A stretch of 64,000 bases of DNA from Porites lobata. Lineage: Eukaryota > Cnidaria > Anthozoa > Scleractinia > Poritidae. Both the position numbers and the translations under genes were made by a program. The stretch lies in contig CALNXK010000040.1 of the NCBI GenBank assembly GCA_942486035.1, forward strand, positions 3,277,501 through 3,341,500. Reading direction: 5' to 3'. Below, piece by piece: positions 12,896 through 25,807 of this stretch. Positions within the stretch are counted from its first letter, which is position 1, and every line of letters begins with the position of its first letter. A model generated the notes under the pieces. The model was not told the DNA's origin, did no database searches, and worked only from the letters and a program-made list of their open reading frames with translations.

Positions 12896-13395
12896 ATCAG
12901 TTGAAATTATCACACTTCTTGCACTTCATTTCATCCACCACTAGTTGTATGTAATCTGAAGCTTGAACCAGGCTGAGGCGGTTTTCTATCAGCTTGCCTT
13001 TTACAGATTGTCTTGAAATTTATCGCTAGTACTCACCGCCCTCGTCGTAAAACGTTGAAAAGTATATTTAAACGCAATTGTAGTCTGCTCCTTAGAATCG
13101 AGCCGTTTAGAAAGAGTCCATTCTGTTGCGTTCAATACCTTCCCCTCGTCTTTATTTGCATTTTATCTCATTCAATTTTTACTCTTCAAATGGGGCTGGG
13201 GCTGCCACATTTGTCGGCTGAAGCGAGATTAGGAAATCCCACCAACAAATTCAAGACATTCAACGATTTGGAGTAATATGGTCAATAAGGTGATATTTAT
13301 TTGTCGCAAGTGTTTTCATAAAAAAACTGACAAGTATTTGTTGGTAATAACTTCAGCAAAGTTATTCTCTAGGTTCAGTTATAGTCTCATTGAAA
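12896..13395. other. Junction between left-side copies 2 and 3
   Basis: A second donor-like segment AGTACTCACCGCCCTCGTCG at 13030 repeats AATACTCACCACTCTCGTCG at 11491, so the junction carries a partial extra copy of the block. Nothing else was recognised. Confidence 0.4.
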
Positions 13396-15340
13396 TTCAT
13401 TCGAGAATGTTTTTCCGAGAAAAAGATATTAGGGGGAAGCCGACGTCCTGCAGACGACGCGAAAATATAAGCATAATTCAGTAGAGCCTAATTAAAAACT
13501 TTTAACTTCCCTGAGGGAGTTTTGCCCTAGGACCGTGCTCAGCTATACGTATTTTACTCTTGCACTAGCTGCTTGATCCGTCATTATCTGACTGTGAATC
13601 ACAGGGTCAGGCTAAAATGCATATCTCAAATATAGGAAAGAATGAATATCGTTCATAGGTGAAGTACTGCGTATTAATCATCCCATCCGAACTCGTCTTA
13701 GTTGATTCAATATAGTGCGCGAACGAAGCGCTGAGGACGTCTGCGTAGGAGGCTAGCAATAGCCACGAGAAAATAACTCCTATTTTGTACTTTCAAAGAA
13801 AACAATGAAGGGTTTACTTGGTTGAATAAGAGATGTCGTTTGTCGAGTCTTTCTCAATTTTTCAAGTTGTCGGCTAGCTAGCCCAGAAGAGAAACTCACC
13901 AAGGTTAACTGGCTTCGAGAACATTCTGCCGATGTCGATTACCAACAATGGCCGCCGATAGAACCGAAACGAAGCTATTTAAAGAGGTTGGAGAAACATA
14001 TTATTCGCTTAATAATAACCAGTAGAGATTGAAAACATTAAATTGTTTTGTCGCCCTGGGTCTTTCGGCTGATTTTGAAGACAGCATAACACCGTTCTCT
14101 GTCATGGTCACAGTGTTATTTAATAACAACAGTGTTCGCTCTAGAAACTCTCGTAAGGTGATTCGCTTGACTTTTCGCCGCTTTCCTAAGAAATGAATTA
14201 TTTGGAACAGTAAGAAAAATGCGAGAGCGTTGTGCTTCTGAAATTGCCTCTGTTCAAACTACTTTCAGTTTCAAATTATGCAAACTATCGATAACTCAGA
14301 TGTTTTCTCCTATAGCTTTTTGTGGCCTGATAGCTTTAAGAAGGAAAATGAAAAAATTCGCTTTTCTTCGGAATACCGCGGCCTCGGTAACGACTTACGA
14401 AATAACTTCCTTCGTTGCCACTCACAATTTCTACTTCAAAGTGATTAGTAGCAAATACATAGCGACTACGAATCGGCAGGACGAAACGCGACTTTAAATT
14501 CATGTGGTTAATCTCGCTTTCAAGGAGGTAGCAGGGAATAGTTATTTAATGTCTAGTTTAAACTCACATCTTCATTTCATCGTCTCGGTTGTCTGATTTG
14601 AGAGTACATACCACTTTTTGTCTATATTTAAGTGGCGATTTTGTTGGTCAATCTGTTGCCAGTTTGAAGAAAGTAGCTTGCGTGGCATACAGTGTTCTTC
14701 AGGTTAGACCATCATACAATAATCTCACGCAAACTCACCTTAGCCGGTTAACGAAATTTTTCCTCCAAAGGAAAATGTTTTACTATTATAGAAGAATGAT
14801 GCAGGCAGAAAGAGTTGCTTCCAACAGGGTACGAAGAAATGGGTTTTGTCGTTTAGATGACGAACGCATTGCCGCAACCAACAGAGCACGTGACCTTGAT
14901 TGGGAAACCAGTTTAACTGGATGAAGCTGGTTTTTCTTTAGCAAAGGTATCCGGCTTTTCTCAGAAATCCAACAATGATATAGTTTTTTTTAATGAAGTT
15001 AATATCATCAGAAAAATAAACGCGCACTCTTATTGGTCAATAAACCATCTATTTTTCGTCCTCTGTTGAATGCTGATGAGAGCTCCCGCGCGGTCTTGTC
15101 TTAATCTAATCAGAGCAAGGGTACAAAAGTCATTCAGGATAACATAAAAAAGATTTTTCAGTCCCAAGTGATACAAAAAATTGTTTTTTTTTAGCGGAGG
15201 GTTTCTTCAACGAGACTGAGTCTTTGGAATGAATGATTTGCACACTAATTCCACACGACAAAACTCTCGTCATCTTCCTACTTCTAGAAAGCAAACTTTA
15301 TCTTAAAATTATATTAACCTGTTAACAAATCTTAAAAGGC
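13395..15340. repeat. Left-side repeated block, copy 3
   Basis: The closest partner of copy 1 over its whole length and of copy 2 from about 13.9 kb on. It starts with TTCCGAGAA (13409), the counterpart of TTCCGGGAA at 3874. A minus-strand donor-like AAACTCACC is at 13893, about 485 bp to the right. It ends near ACTCTCGTCATCTTCC (about 15267). The 92- and 111-codon plus-strand frames inside (14219-14497, 14589-14924) are not kept open in the other copies and look like chance. Confidence 0.65.
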
Positions 15341-15353
15341 TTCTTTTGCATTA

Positions 15354-15684
15354 CCGTAAAATTCCGAAAATAATCCCCTCCATGTATAAGCCCCTCCAAA
15401 TATGAGCCCCCTAAACCGGTAACGCAAAAAACCCTCCGTTAAATCGCCCCTCCAAATATAAGCCCCCAGGGGCTTGTACTTAGAAAATTGCCCTCAAATA
15501 CACAGTAAAACAAAGCAAAAACGGTAAATTTCCTTCCAACTACAAGGCTAGCCCAATCGAGTTTGAAAAGCAAATTTCCCTCCTTAGATAAGCCTGTCTG
15601 AATATAAGCCCCTCCAAAAATAAGCCCCTCCAAAAGGGCCTTTGAAAAATATAAGCCACGGGGCTTATTTTCGGAATTTTACGG
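15354..15684. mobile_element. TA-flanked MITE, family 'CCGTAAAATTCCG', copy 1
   Basis: Terminal inverted repeats of about 20 bp, CCGTAAAATTCCGAAAATAA and its complement, are flanked by TA at 15352-15353 and 15685-15686, as in Tc1/mariner-superfamily MITEs. The interior is a run of (A)TAAGCCCCTCC units. A second copy in opposite orientation is at 25808-26125, and a decayed relative is near 30650-30935. Confidence 0.85.
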
Positions 15685-15686
15685 TA

Positions 15687-17330
15687 GGTTATGGATAAAT
15701 TTGGCAGGTTGGTTATGACGAAGAAATCATCACCTCGTGGGACTCTTACACTCCTATCACGCTTTCCTGTGCATCCCTTTAACAACTCTACAAGTTCGAG
15801 TTTTCCATTAGTTAATAGTCACTCTTAGAAATAGAGAGTACCAAAAAAGTTTAATTAGACAACTTGAATGCACGAAATCTTCTTGAATACAGTTTTACCG
15901 TTGAAAGTGTTCCTTCCATAGTTTATGGGGATAGCAACATTAAATGGTTTATCTACTTCTATATTTCTTAGAATCATCGCAAAAACGATTTATTAAAGTT
16001 GTCGCTGCTTTTTTTGTTGAAAACGCCAGTTCTCTACTTACTAGTTACAATGCAATAAATAGTGAGTACGTTCGCTAACGAAATTGCAGAATTCGTGATA
16101 GAATGTTTTTGGAATTCCAATCTGCGAGGACACGTGCGATTTATAATTCTTGGAAGTGAAGACCTTGTTGATTTTTTGCAACGAAAATATTTTATTGCAA
16201 AGACGACTCGATCAGTAACATTACATATAACTTTAAAGTGTGAAACGTACATCACAGGAATAGATTAACAGCTACACGTTCATTTACCTCGTAAGTTAAA
16301 CTCGCATTTAAACACGACAAAAAAAAAATAAAGACATCCTACATAGAAATTCAGTGACGAGCTCTGTATGATGGGATATTTTAACACCAGACGCTGTGAC
16401 ATCCATTCCCATAATATTGTTTTTAGCAATAACATTTTTATTCTAAATTTCCAAGCACACTTATATTTTACGTATATTTTTAATGATTGTTTTTTTTTTC
16501 AGCAACAACATAAACTAAGGGAAAAATCAAGTTAAAATAATGTTCATGAATTAATCAGGCAATGCAATTTAATCAATGATGTATGTTTAGAGAGATTGAA
16601 CTTGTCTCTTCTTTATGTTTCTGTTCAGTGTACAAGCTGTCCTAGTTTACTTCTGAACTGCAACTGATTTTTCGACCGTTTGCTATGCTCAGTCATATAC
16701 AACTTGAGTTCTATGCAGTCTTTAAATATGCAGTAAATTGAGCCTTTCTTTTGCAGCTTAGGAAAGTTATTGCAGTGCCTAGTTCCCGGGCCATGTTATG
16801 TGCGCAGCCTATTCGTCTTAGTGGTCCTATCGACTAAACACAGTCATCACTAAACAGCGGGTGTAAGACCAGTAACAAAGCTCAGTACAATCGGCGACAA
16901 ATTGTTACGAGAATGTCCTCAAATAGGGTACATCGGAGAACAAAACATTCTGGATCACCCCCCTCCCTCTATTCAAAGTTGGGCCACGGTGTTTTTTGTT
17001 CGTTAGAAGTAGCACTTACAGCGGCACCACATTGTTTGGAGGGGTTGGGGTGGGAAAGCTTCAATTTACCCTAGTTTTGAACGCAGAAAAATGTCACAAA
17101 AGGCCCTTTAAGGTAAAGTGTTTCAACTAATTTTGTCGGTGATTGTACGTACAGCCCCACCTTGTATGGCCGTCAACGTTTAGAACATCTTCATCGTCAA
17201 ATGTAAAGTCGCAACCATAATACTTGTGTCATGATGGACAAAAGCACGTATGCCTGAGATGGATGAGCACAAAGCGGCCACAGAAACAAGGGGAAAGTAA
17301 TTCCGATTCGACCTCTTAACATAACTTAAT
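15687..17330. other. Intergenic DNA, no gene
   Basis: AT-rich and without a supportable gene. Parts from 16540 on match 6240-6760 (see the left-side blocks). A homologous motif also links 17330-17570 with 36945-37080, marking the left edge of the large duplication units. Confidence 0.5.
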
Positions 17331-17824
17331 TGAAACTCAGTTCAACTCTTTACTCTGAACTGACCAAGGTCATAAAACAAAACGGTTTCTTTAAAAATAG
17401 ACAGAAATAAAAATAATATTCATGACAATGGAAAGTGCTACTGAATCAGTAAAAATGTCAATCTTTCCTCAGAGTCTGATAGTACTTACTCCACTATATA
17501 TAAGCCGAGGCTTGAACTAAGCTGAAGCTTAATGTAAACTTGGTAATCACAAGCAGCGTTAGCTAATTACGATGTAGATGACTCGAATCTACCGAGACTT
17601 AACTAAACACAACCACTAGCAATCGACCTAACTCATTTGAAAGTACCACTTATTCTATGTCTGTTGTTTACAGGGAATGTCCCTATGGCGTATCTATATA
17701 TCTATACGTGCTGACTACAAACAAATGCTCGGTACGTTTACATGAAACGCCCTAAATTAAAGCTACTGTTCTTGTTAGCGTTTTATACTCCAGGACGAAG
17801 AGCACCTCATCAACTCACTCCGCA

Positions 17825-20800
17825 TCACTCAGAATGGGGATGAAACAGCGACACCTCAATATCCAACACGGCCAGTGTTTTCTTCTGCATGGAAACTTTA
17901 AACTCCACATCTCGTTTCAGCTGTTTGTACAACTTCTCAGCCTCCCGTAGCTCGTTCTTCCGAAAATCTTCGCATTTGGCCAACAACAGCTTGTCGTGGA
18001 AGTAACCCTGGACATTTCGCTTGCAAATGAATAGTATAACAGCGACGATCATTGAGCAGATTGTCAAGTGAGCTAGATTCAATGAGGGAAAAAAAAAACA
18101 GTCTCATCAGACTATCAAATTGAAATACTCTGTGCGGTCTGAAAGTGGGATTTTTCTTATTGACGGTTGCAGCTTATACGCCTATCACTTTGTAAAAGAA
18201 CACTGAAGGTATTTGTCTTCAACCTAAAGGTACTCTAAATTCTAAATTAGATGCTACTGGCCTTATCCTATTCCAGGCCACAAATGATAGACTCTGTACT
18301 TTGGACCTGACGGAATAATTGTTTTATTATTCATTCAAAATGTTTCATGCTTAATGAAAAATAAGCTAAAACATATTAACCTCGATCAATGTTAAGTGCC
18401 CGTCTCCAATTGTCTGTTCCTCAGCAAATCCAGGATATAAGTATAAAAAGTGTTTAGTCTTGTAGATATTCTTGAAATAGCAGTTGTCATCGGTCCCCAG
18501 GTCTCCTCGGTTGCTTTGCATTTTTCTGGCATATATATATTCACGCCTTTTCGTTCCCAGATATTGCAATCGTCTTCCAAAAGGTAACACACATAAATAA
18601 CCGTTTCAATGCTTTTTGTGTTCATATGCTTTTAACCTTCACTTTTTCCCGCTTTTATTTCAACATGTTATAATAGTATTATATTGCAAGCTATCCTTTA
18701 TTTTAAATTGTAATGTTCCGTTGACAAATAACACGACGATTTGAGCAAATCAGAGGCGTAAATATGTTTTGAATGAATAATAAAACCCCTGATCCTCTGG
18801 CACCTTACTCCGTACCTTAAAAGCTTACGAAGGGTTAGAATGTCCTAAGTCTTAAAAACGTCTACAAGGGAACAAATTGAACTTACAACCAACAGTTAAA
18901 TCAGCTGCGATGAGTAAACTAATAATGATGGCCACTTGCTTAAGAATATGAGTGGGGGTTCGTTTTACTCCATCCTGCAGATCAGAGATGTCAGCCTCTA
19001 AATACATCAGAGCATCTTGGCATGTACCCAGAACACATCTGCAATTGATAAGTCCCATTTCCATTTCCAGGTCATCGTTACGCGAGATTCTGTAGTTTCT
19101 TTTAACAGCAGTCTGGATCTACATAATTTTCAAAGAAACAAAGAGTATGAGGTCTTAATCATTACTGATAAATATCTTTGAAAAAAAGATTAAAGGGTTA
19201 AACTGTTGGCTAATAGAGCCTGCATGGTTTATCCTCTTCGTTCATTGCCATTTGGAAAAATGACGGGGCACTCTCAACTCTGCCTCCTCAGAGGCTGTAG
19301 AAAGGGAAAATCTATAAGAACGCAGGGAACGATGGGAAGGGAAAAAGAAAGGGAGAGAGACCTTTCCTCTCTTCCCATCGTCCACCGCGCGCTTATCTAT
19401 ATTTTTGTCATTTTTGTTTTGTTGGAATACCCAGCGGGAGCCTCTAAAGAGGAGAGAGGATGGGACAAATTGAAATTTATTTTTCACCTAGTTATATTAA
19501 CGAGCTACTGATAGAGAGAAATTCTTCTTACAACTTGCGTGGTAAACACTCTCTTAGTATTCCTAGAGTTCAATCAACCAAATATGGTTGCACTCCTTTC
19601 GTTACCCGTCAGTAAATATTGGAATATGCTCCCAGAGGTACTTATAGAACTGCTGAGTCATTACATGTTTTCAAATAAAAAATTAAGAGCATTAGTTTGA
19701 TAATAAATGCTACTCCTTTCGTAATTAGTTTTAATTATCACTAGTTACTGTAGTCACAACGTAATAATATTTTTCTTGTCTACGTTATCTTAAATTTGTA
19801 CATAATAATTGTATAGTAATGCTTTTATTCATTTATTTTCTATATTTACTTTGATTTTCCTTCGGAGAAATTAGCATAGGTTTATGCTATCTTTTGAAAT
19901 TCGACGTGAAAAAAAGTTTTTGATTGATTGATTGACTGACCTGCTTTCGCATAGACTGATGCAGACTTATTGAATCTCCCTTTACAGGGCTTTTCAGACA
20001 CAATTAACTAATTACATGAAATTTGCAGAAATAAAATCTAAAATCTAAAAAGCTGAACTGTCTCGTCTATTCATTAGAATACACTGTTAAGCAATAAATA
20101 AGATAAACAAATTCCTGCTCATGCAATCTATTCATTAAATATACAATTAAATAATCTTTTCTTAAAAGGCTTGATACCTTTAATGCTCTGAAGGTCCTTT
20201 GGCAGGTCATTCCAGCGTCTAGCCCCGCGAAAGTAAAAGCCTTGACAAGACAACCGGCAGCGTGGAAGTCTCAAGTTTCCAGACCTTCTTGTGCTAGACC
20301 AATTTAGACATTTAAAAACTGAAACTAAATCATTGAATAAAATCTTCTCGGAAACATTCAGCCATTTTAGAAAATACGACCCCTCAGAAGCATGATCAAA
20401 TTTATTACGATCTAGGCAGCGAAATTCTGCACTAATTGCAGCTCATAGTTGTTATGTACGTTTGATTTAACTAAGTTTCCCCATACAGGGAAACAATAAA
20501 ACTAACTTGGTAAAAACAAATTTTTAGATTCCACTAACACTCCAAAGATCTTCAAAGTTTTCAGACTTCTAAGAAAGCTGTAGAAGCAGTTACGTTCTTC
20601 CATGGAAATGAAAGAGGGGCGAGTATCGATCGCTGTTGAAATGATATCATTAGTTCTTCAAATAAACTCTCTTTCCGGCTATTTGCAGACGACACTAGCG
20701 TCTTCCCTTCATTTCTAAAAAGTCCGAAAGAACTTAAGACTACCATGAATCAAGACACAAAAAGTAAAGAATTGGTGCGACGTTAATAAGCTCTCTATAA

Positions 20801-23378
20801 ACCCTAAGAAAACAAACTTCATGTTAATTAAGTCAGCCCATAAAAAATGATTCTAATCATAATCATTATCTTGCCAACCAATGAACGCGCTATTTCTTCT
20901 CTTGAACAGAACGACCACGTCAAATACCTTGGCGTCATGATAGATGATAAAATAAGCAGGAAGTACCACATTTCTTTTTTTTTTTTTTCATGTATATTTA
21001 GAAATTCTAGAATTTTCTTTAAGCTTCGTCACTACTTCTCTCCATTTCAACTAGGGCAATACTATAACCTAATCTAGTCCTATCTCACGGCTATGCTATC
21101 ATTGTTTGGGGCAGTGCCTACAAGTCCAGTATAATTCTCAAGGTCAAACAAAACCACATTGCAAGGATACTATTTTTTCCACTTTGTACGGGAAACATAC
21201 AGAAAGCCCCTTGGCCATTAATAAATCTTTCGATCGGGACATTCTAACTGTTGAACATATTTGCGAACTTCAAACATTAAAATTTTCCCATAAATGGCAC
21301 AAACAAGAGCTCCCATCAATCTTTCACAGTTGCTTTCAATACATCAGAAACATCCACTCCTTTAACGCTAGATATGCTTCAAAAGACAATCTATATCAAT
21401 ATGACCTGCTTTAGAACAAATACTGGGAAACAAACGATATCTGCATCGAAGTAGACCTCTGGAAGGAACAACCCTTTGACTTCAAACCCCTATTGTAAGT
21501 GCTGCTCTTTTCAACAACACTTGTTAATTAAGTATGCTTCTTCTGACATCTAACACAAATTAGCTACCTCTTCTTCGTTTATTCGCGCGTTAATATATGC
21601 TCTATGCTTCTGCTTTACGCTGTGCTGTGCACTTGCATTTCCTTTCTTTTCTTTTTTCTTTTTTTCCCTCTTTTACTTTGCCTTTACTGGTCTTTGCTTA
21701 TGGTTCCTTATTTATTTATTTTATTCTGTTGCCTGTGTGTTTTTGTTTGTGAGTCTAACTACATAAAAAAAACATATTTATATGTCTAGAGACTAGCTCG
21801 AAAACCTCGCGGTTCATTAAGGCTCTAGGTACCTCCTTCTTTTATACCTATATTTTTTGTTACCTTAAATTTTTCCAAAACAAAAAAACAGATATGTATT
21901 TTAAAGAATATTTATACAATGTAACTAAAAAAGATAAGAGAAATGTTAATAAAGTAGTTGTTGTTTTTGTTGAGGCTGTGGCCATAATAATGTTAACACC
22001 AGGAACCCATTATCTCGAGAGAGCAACTTCCCTGTACTCGTCTCAAGGCACTTTCTCCAATTAGTTTATTTTTAGAACGATCTTGGCTCTAAAAAGTCCC
22101 ACAAACCATTCAACAAAACCCAGCTTCAGACGTTAAAATGGAGTTTTTGACCTTTTAAGGACGTTTAGGTTTCCGTTTTTCTATCTTATACTTAATATGT
22201 TAATAGAAGGAACGGAGCTTTCATTTTCGCGTGAAAAAGTGCTCTAAAATGCATTTTAAAATAAACGGGTCCGTCAAAAAGCCCTTGACAAAGGCCATCC
22301 CCTTCCCCATTGAAGTAGCTCGCTCCAAGTTATGGTTTCCTTTCACGCTCATTCGTGGGGACGGTTTGGAGTCGTAGAAGTGCTTTTATTTTATATATCC
22401 GCTAGGATTGCTTAAATCTAGTACAATAAAGCCTAACAATGAATTTTTAAATATTTTGCAGTAAAATTCTATTCAATATCGTACTGGTATGTGCTTTCAT
22501 TTAATGATTCTTATTCGTAAAATAACTTAACGCTTGTCGCAATGATAACCTCAGCTACGATAAGGACTTTATTCTACCAGGTGTTCAAATTAATCAATTG
22601 ACTAATAAATGAATAAATGTATAAATAATATCATGGGCAACAAATCACTCCTTAATTTTGGCGCGAAGTTTCAGCCTTAATTTATAAATTTACACGTGAA
22701 ATAGCGATATTGTTATAATCGTGTTTTTTCTACGGTGCCAAAATCCCCCGTTTTGTGAGCGTATACATTTTTTGACCATAGTATTTAAACTTTAATCAAA
22801 CGGTATACAATTGTACTAGTGAAACTGGAGGAATAATTTAACTTGTGTTCTGTCCAAATTCTTATATGAAAGTATTCCCTAATTTCACTTGTCCACACAT
22901 TTGATTACACACAAAAATTCGTTAGCTATTTTTTTCCATAATGTTTTTACAAGTAAAACAGAAAAACAAAAAATACCAGCAATACCTTCTCTTGCATTTT
23001 TGTCGTGTCATAAAGCACCTTCTCGAGGTTCCACTTTACTTCCCCCAGATACTTTTTCATCTTGTCTAACTGCGCGCGGCTTTCTTTCGGTATTTCTTTC
23101 ATAGTCTTGAGTCCATCAGTGAAGGCTGCCCACAGAAAAAAGATCCAAAACCTGATCCAAGACCAGCTTCCGCATGCCACAGCTGCTAAGGCACTGGTGA
23201 TAAGATGAAGTTTTCTTCTCTCCGCATTTCCACGTCCCTGTGTCTGGAGAAGGTTTGTTAACACATCCCGATTTTTCTGCAGAAATTCTGCCAGCATTTT
23301 CAATTTCTCAGCCGTTTTCTGTTGACCTTCCTCTTGTATTGGGCGTGGAAGTAACTCCTCATGGATGCTGTCCACCAT
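17825..23378 (-). CDS. Gene A: predicted 290-residue membrane/coiled-coil protein of unrecognised family
   Basis: Three coding exons on the minus strand: 23378-22986 (393 nt), 19118-18887 (232 nt) and 18072-17825 (248 nt, stop TGA at 17825-17827). Junctions are GT-AG with phases 0 and 1. The start ATG at 23378 has A at -3 and G at +4, and matches the paralog's start. By eye the protein has a polar N-terminus (IQEEGQQKT, LLQTQGRGN), a hydrophobic segment about 62-88 (ALAAVACGSWSWIRFW), a charged helical stretch about 95-180, a probable membrane hairpin about 190-226 split by intron 2, then a Lys/Glu-rich helical region (AKCEDFRKNELREAEKLYKQ) to the C-terminus. Reading frame and splice phases are kept in gene B, which argues for real, selected coding. 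I do not recognise the family. Membrane location is inferred from hydrophobicity only. A conserved TTTCAG acceptor just upstream (exon edge 23411) implies at least one non-coding 5' exon. Confidence 0.75.
19520..19940 (+). pseudogene. 3' end of a non-LTR retrotransposon (LINE) in intron 2-1 of gene A
   Basis: Translated remnants near 19529-19680 show the usual end of a LINE reverse transcriptase ORF (YNLRGKHSLSIPRV, then a tract like WN.LP.). An AT-rich tail follows and ends in a (TGAT)n run at 19918-19938. Stops interrupt it. It lies within the 3.9 kb intron of gene A that is far shorter in gene B. Confidence 0.65.
20170..20430 (-). pseudogene. LINE reverse transcriptase C-terminal fragment, minus strand
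   Basis: The minus-strand translation of about 20170-20250 reads RGARRWNDLPKDLQSIKGIK, the typical tail of LINE (CR1/Jockey-like) ORF2. Only this end is present. Confidence 0.6.
20640..21975 (+). pseudogene. Non-LTR retrotransposon (LINE) reverse transcriptase remnant
   Basis: Plus-strand motifs are in order: the catalytic FADDT at 20679-20696, then VKYLGVMIDD at 20922-20951, a post-palm segment (FFKLRHYFSPFQLGQYY) and further out-of-frame pieces to about 21500. Stops and frameshifts are frequent. The end may be the TTGTTG-rich stretch near 21950-21975, as many LINE tails carry such repeats. It belongs to the CR1/Rex/Jockey-like group by motif style; finer assignment is not possible by eye. 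Confidence 0.8.
22000..22980. other. AT-rich intron sequence of gene A
   Basis: No features recognised between the LINE remnant and the first coding exon of gene A. Confidence 0.4.
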
Positions 23379-23389
23379 GGTCTTGATTG

Positions 23390-23411
23390 AGATGTGATAG
23401 AAAAGGCGATT
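23390..23411 (-). promoter_or_regulatory. Conserved 5' UTR splice acceptor of gene A
   Basis: On the minus strand the sequence CATTTTCAG precedes AATCGCC, with the exon edge at 23411, 33 bases before the ATG. Gene B has the same arrangement (AATTTCAG before AATAATC, edge 40656, 34 bases before its ATG). Conservation of an acceptor in a non-coding position suggests a spliced 5' UTR. A matching conserved donor is at 28184-28189. Confidence 0.5.
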
Positions 23412-24439
23412 CTGAAAATGAATAAGAGACCTTAAGGGAGTAAGGGCAAAAAGAACAATCTGCTTTAGTTTCACATTTGCGATTTCATTCTCGAATATGA
23501 ATGAAGGACATGAATACATACAAAGAACTTCTAGAACAAAGGGATGTTTCATGCATACTCATACATACGTACACTGTTTGCAGGAGGATCATAAGGTTAT
23601 CCCTATATTAACATCTCTCCTTAAAGATAACCCAACCAGCCCAGGAAAGTTTGGCCACAAGTAGTGGTATAGGCACCAAATTAACTCCCTTTCATGCGGG
23701 GGAATACATTAACGCCGATGACGTCATAGCGTTTTGTCTTTTAACTCACGAATAAAATGCGGTGAATTCTCATTATCTGCCATCTTTTGTGTTTCTTATA
23801 CAATAGGAGTAATAGATTAACGTAGCCCAGACTGGTTTTAACCTGTTTGTCATGTTCTTGTTTTATTGAACTGGTTTGGGTTATTTTTAGATGGATGATG
23901 ACTAAGGAATAAACTCAAACTTGAATGTACCTTAAAATCATTGAGTCGTAACGTAATTATGCACGTTCCATTTCCTGCCGCTGTCATTGTTAAAGTTCCT
24001 GTGCACCGATTCTTAGCGAGAAAGTCGTGTATATCTAATGAAGCGCGAAGCTCTTCCTGCTCAATTTTATTGTTGCTCTCCTCCTCCTCCTCCTCATTTC
24101 TATTGTTTACCCTCCTATCATACCAGACTTAATTAATCAAAAAACCGATAATCGATAATTAGCGATTATACTATCGATTCCTATCGATTATCTACGTCTG
24201 GAACATGTAACAAGCTAGTTAGTAAACCGACAAGCCAATTACCGATGACATGTCTCGCAAACAACATCAACCAAGCTCTTCTACAACCACAACACGACTT
24301 TTCGCCCCTTTCTTTTTTACTATCAGGCTACCACATCGGGTCACAAGGTCTCTACTCTCTCACTTGAACAGCGTTTTAAATAGCTTAGTGCAGTTGTTGC
24401 CTCTAAAGCAGGTGACCCAGAGTAGGGGCATGCGTATAG

Positions 24440-25420
24440 CTGAGTGGAAGATGAGCCCCCGCCCCCCCCCGCCACGTTTCAAAACGCTCCTCCGTCTCTG
24501 TTTAGTGAAGATACTTCAAGGGGTCTTTTCAAGTACGTGGACGATACTGAAGTCTACAAGGTAGTGGAAAATAAAAGGACTAGTTATGCGCAGTCCATCC
24601 TCAATGAGGTGTCTGCATGGTCCACTAAAAACATGTTTCAACTACATTCCTCTAAGTGCAATGAACTAAACATAACCTTTGCACGCTCCCCAAAAAACCA
24701 TGAACTTGTAGAAATCGATGGTTTTGAAATTCATACAGTACAGGTAGTTAAATTAGTAGACTTTTATAGTCAAGAACACGTTAAGGGGAATTCTCATGTT
24801 ACAGAAATGACAAAAAAGCTACCAAACGATTTTTTTACAATAAATTAGCGAATCCTCGCGCGCTGATTGGTCGAGAGCTATGGTCTATGAGAGTATTAAC
24901 CATGTAACATGTCACGCAGTGCCGGTGGTTTTGTTCTTGGTTTTTCGTAAAAACAAAAAATATTATTTTAAAAAGCAAATCGACCACAATTCTCCATGGT
25001 CTACACTCTTATAGACCATAGAAATGACGCAGTAAAATGTTCAAAACTTTGCAGTGGAACCACGAGCCGCTTTCCACTTGAGTTTTGAACATTTTATGAC
25101 GTCATTTCTATGGTCTATAAGAGTCTAGACCATGGAAAATTTTAGTCCATTTGTGAAGAATTTTTTAGAGCAACTAAAGCGTGCAAAAGTACCACCTGAA
25201 GAACTGGTTCAGTTCTATGTAGTTTGCATTCATATAAATAAAGTGCACTACTCAGATGCCCTATCACGTTGAGGCCTTGTTCAGTTACAGCAAAGAGGGA
25301 CAGAGCTGTGTAAAAAAACTTTTTTAACAAAATTGTTGAAAATTCCCTTGATGTTTTGCACCCTCTCATAACATTCAATGAGTTACCCTCTAAGGACCTC
25401 TGTCAGGAATTCCAGAACAT
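24440..25420 (+). pseudogene. LINE reverse transcriptase remnant split by a MITE
   Basis: The plus strand shows FKYVDDTEVYK at 24528 (palm motif, Y.DD form), then SILNEVSAWSTKNMFQLHSSK. After a 290-bp insertion comes LKRAKVPPEELVQFY at about 25157 and HYSDALS, all normal for the end of a LINE reverse transcriptase. A premature stop follows HYSDALS. The LINE 3' end may be the (ATTCT)n run at 25655-25687. Confidence 0.8.
24845..25138. mobile_element. Hairpin-forming MITE inserted in a LINE
   Basis: It interrupts the LINE frame. Its right half is a near-palindrome: TCCATGGTCTACACTCTTATAG (24993) is mirrored by CTATAAGAGTCTAGACCATGGA ending at 25136, around copies of TGACG.CA/TTTTGAACATTTTA. Exact outer ends are uncertain. 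Confidence 0.55.
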
Positions 25421-25807
25421 ACCGTGCAAAGCCATGCAAGACCAACAGGTGCCATGATACTTTTATTAACAAATGCCCAAGTATTTTCCAATAATTCATA
25501 GTTAGTCTGAGATTCTATGTTCGAAGTTGTAGGATTTGTTAAAGTTAGTATATGAGGATTTAATTTGTAATTATGTTTGAATTCATAACCCTTTTCTATG
25601 TATTGTTAACCTTAGCAATTTAGTCGATACTGCTAGTGAGGTATTTCAATGAAGCATTCTATTCTATTTTATTCTATTCTATTCTAGAAATAGATCCTAC
25701 AGGGAAATGAAATGGGGCATTGATTTCACTGCATGATCATTCACGTGATTTAGTGATGCACGCAATAAGTACCAGTTCCTGGGCAAAAGAAGGCCACTGA
25801 AAAATTA

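Noticed and set aside
18366..18625. Minus-strand ORFs in the second intron of gene A
   Set aside because: The matching region of gene B (near 38.56 kb) is not open; homology there is non-coding.
21604..21789. 61-codon hydrophobic plus-strand ORF
   Set aside because: It comes from a T-rich tract in the 3' part of a LINE remnant.
25140..25378. 78-codon minus-strand ORF
   Set aside because: It is the antisense of the LINE reverse transcriptase remnant on the plus strand.
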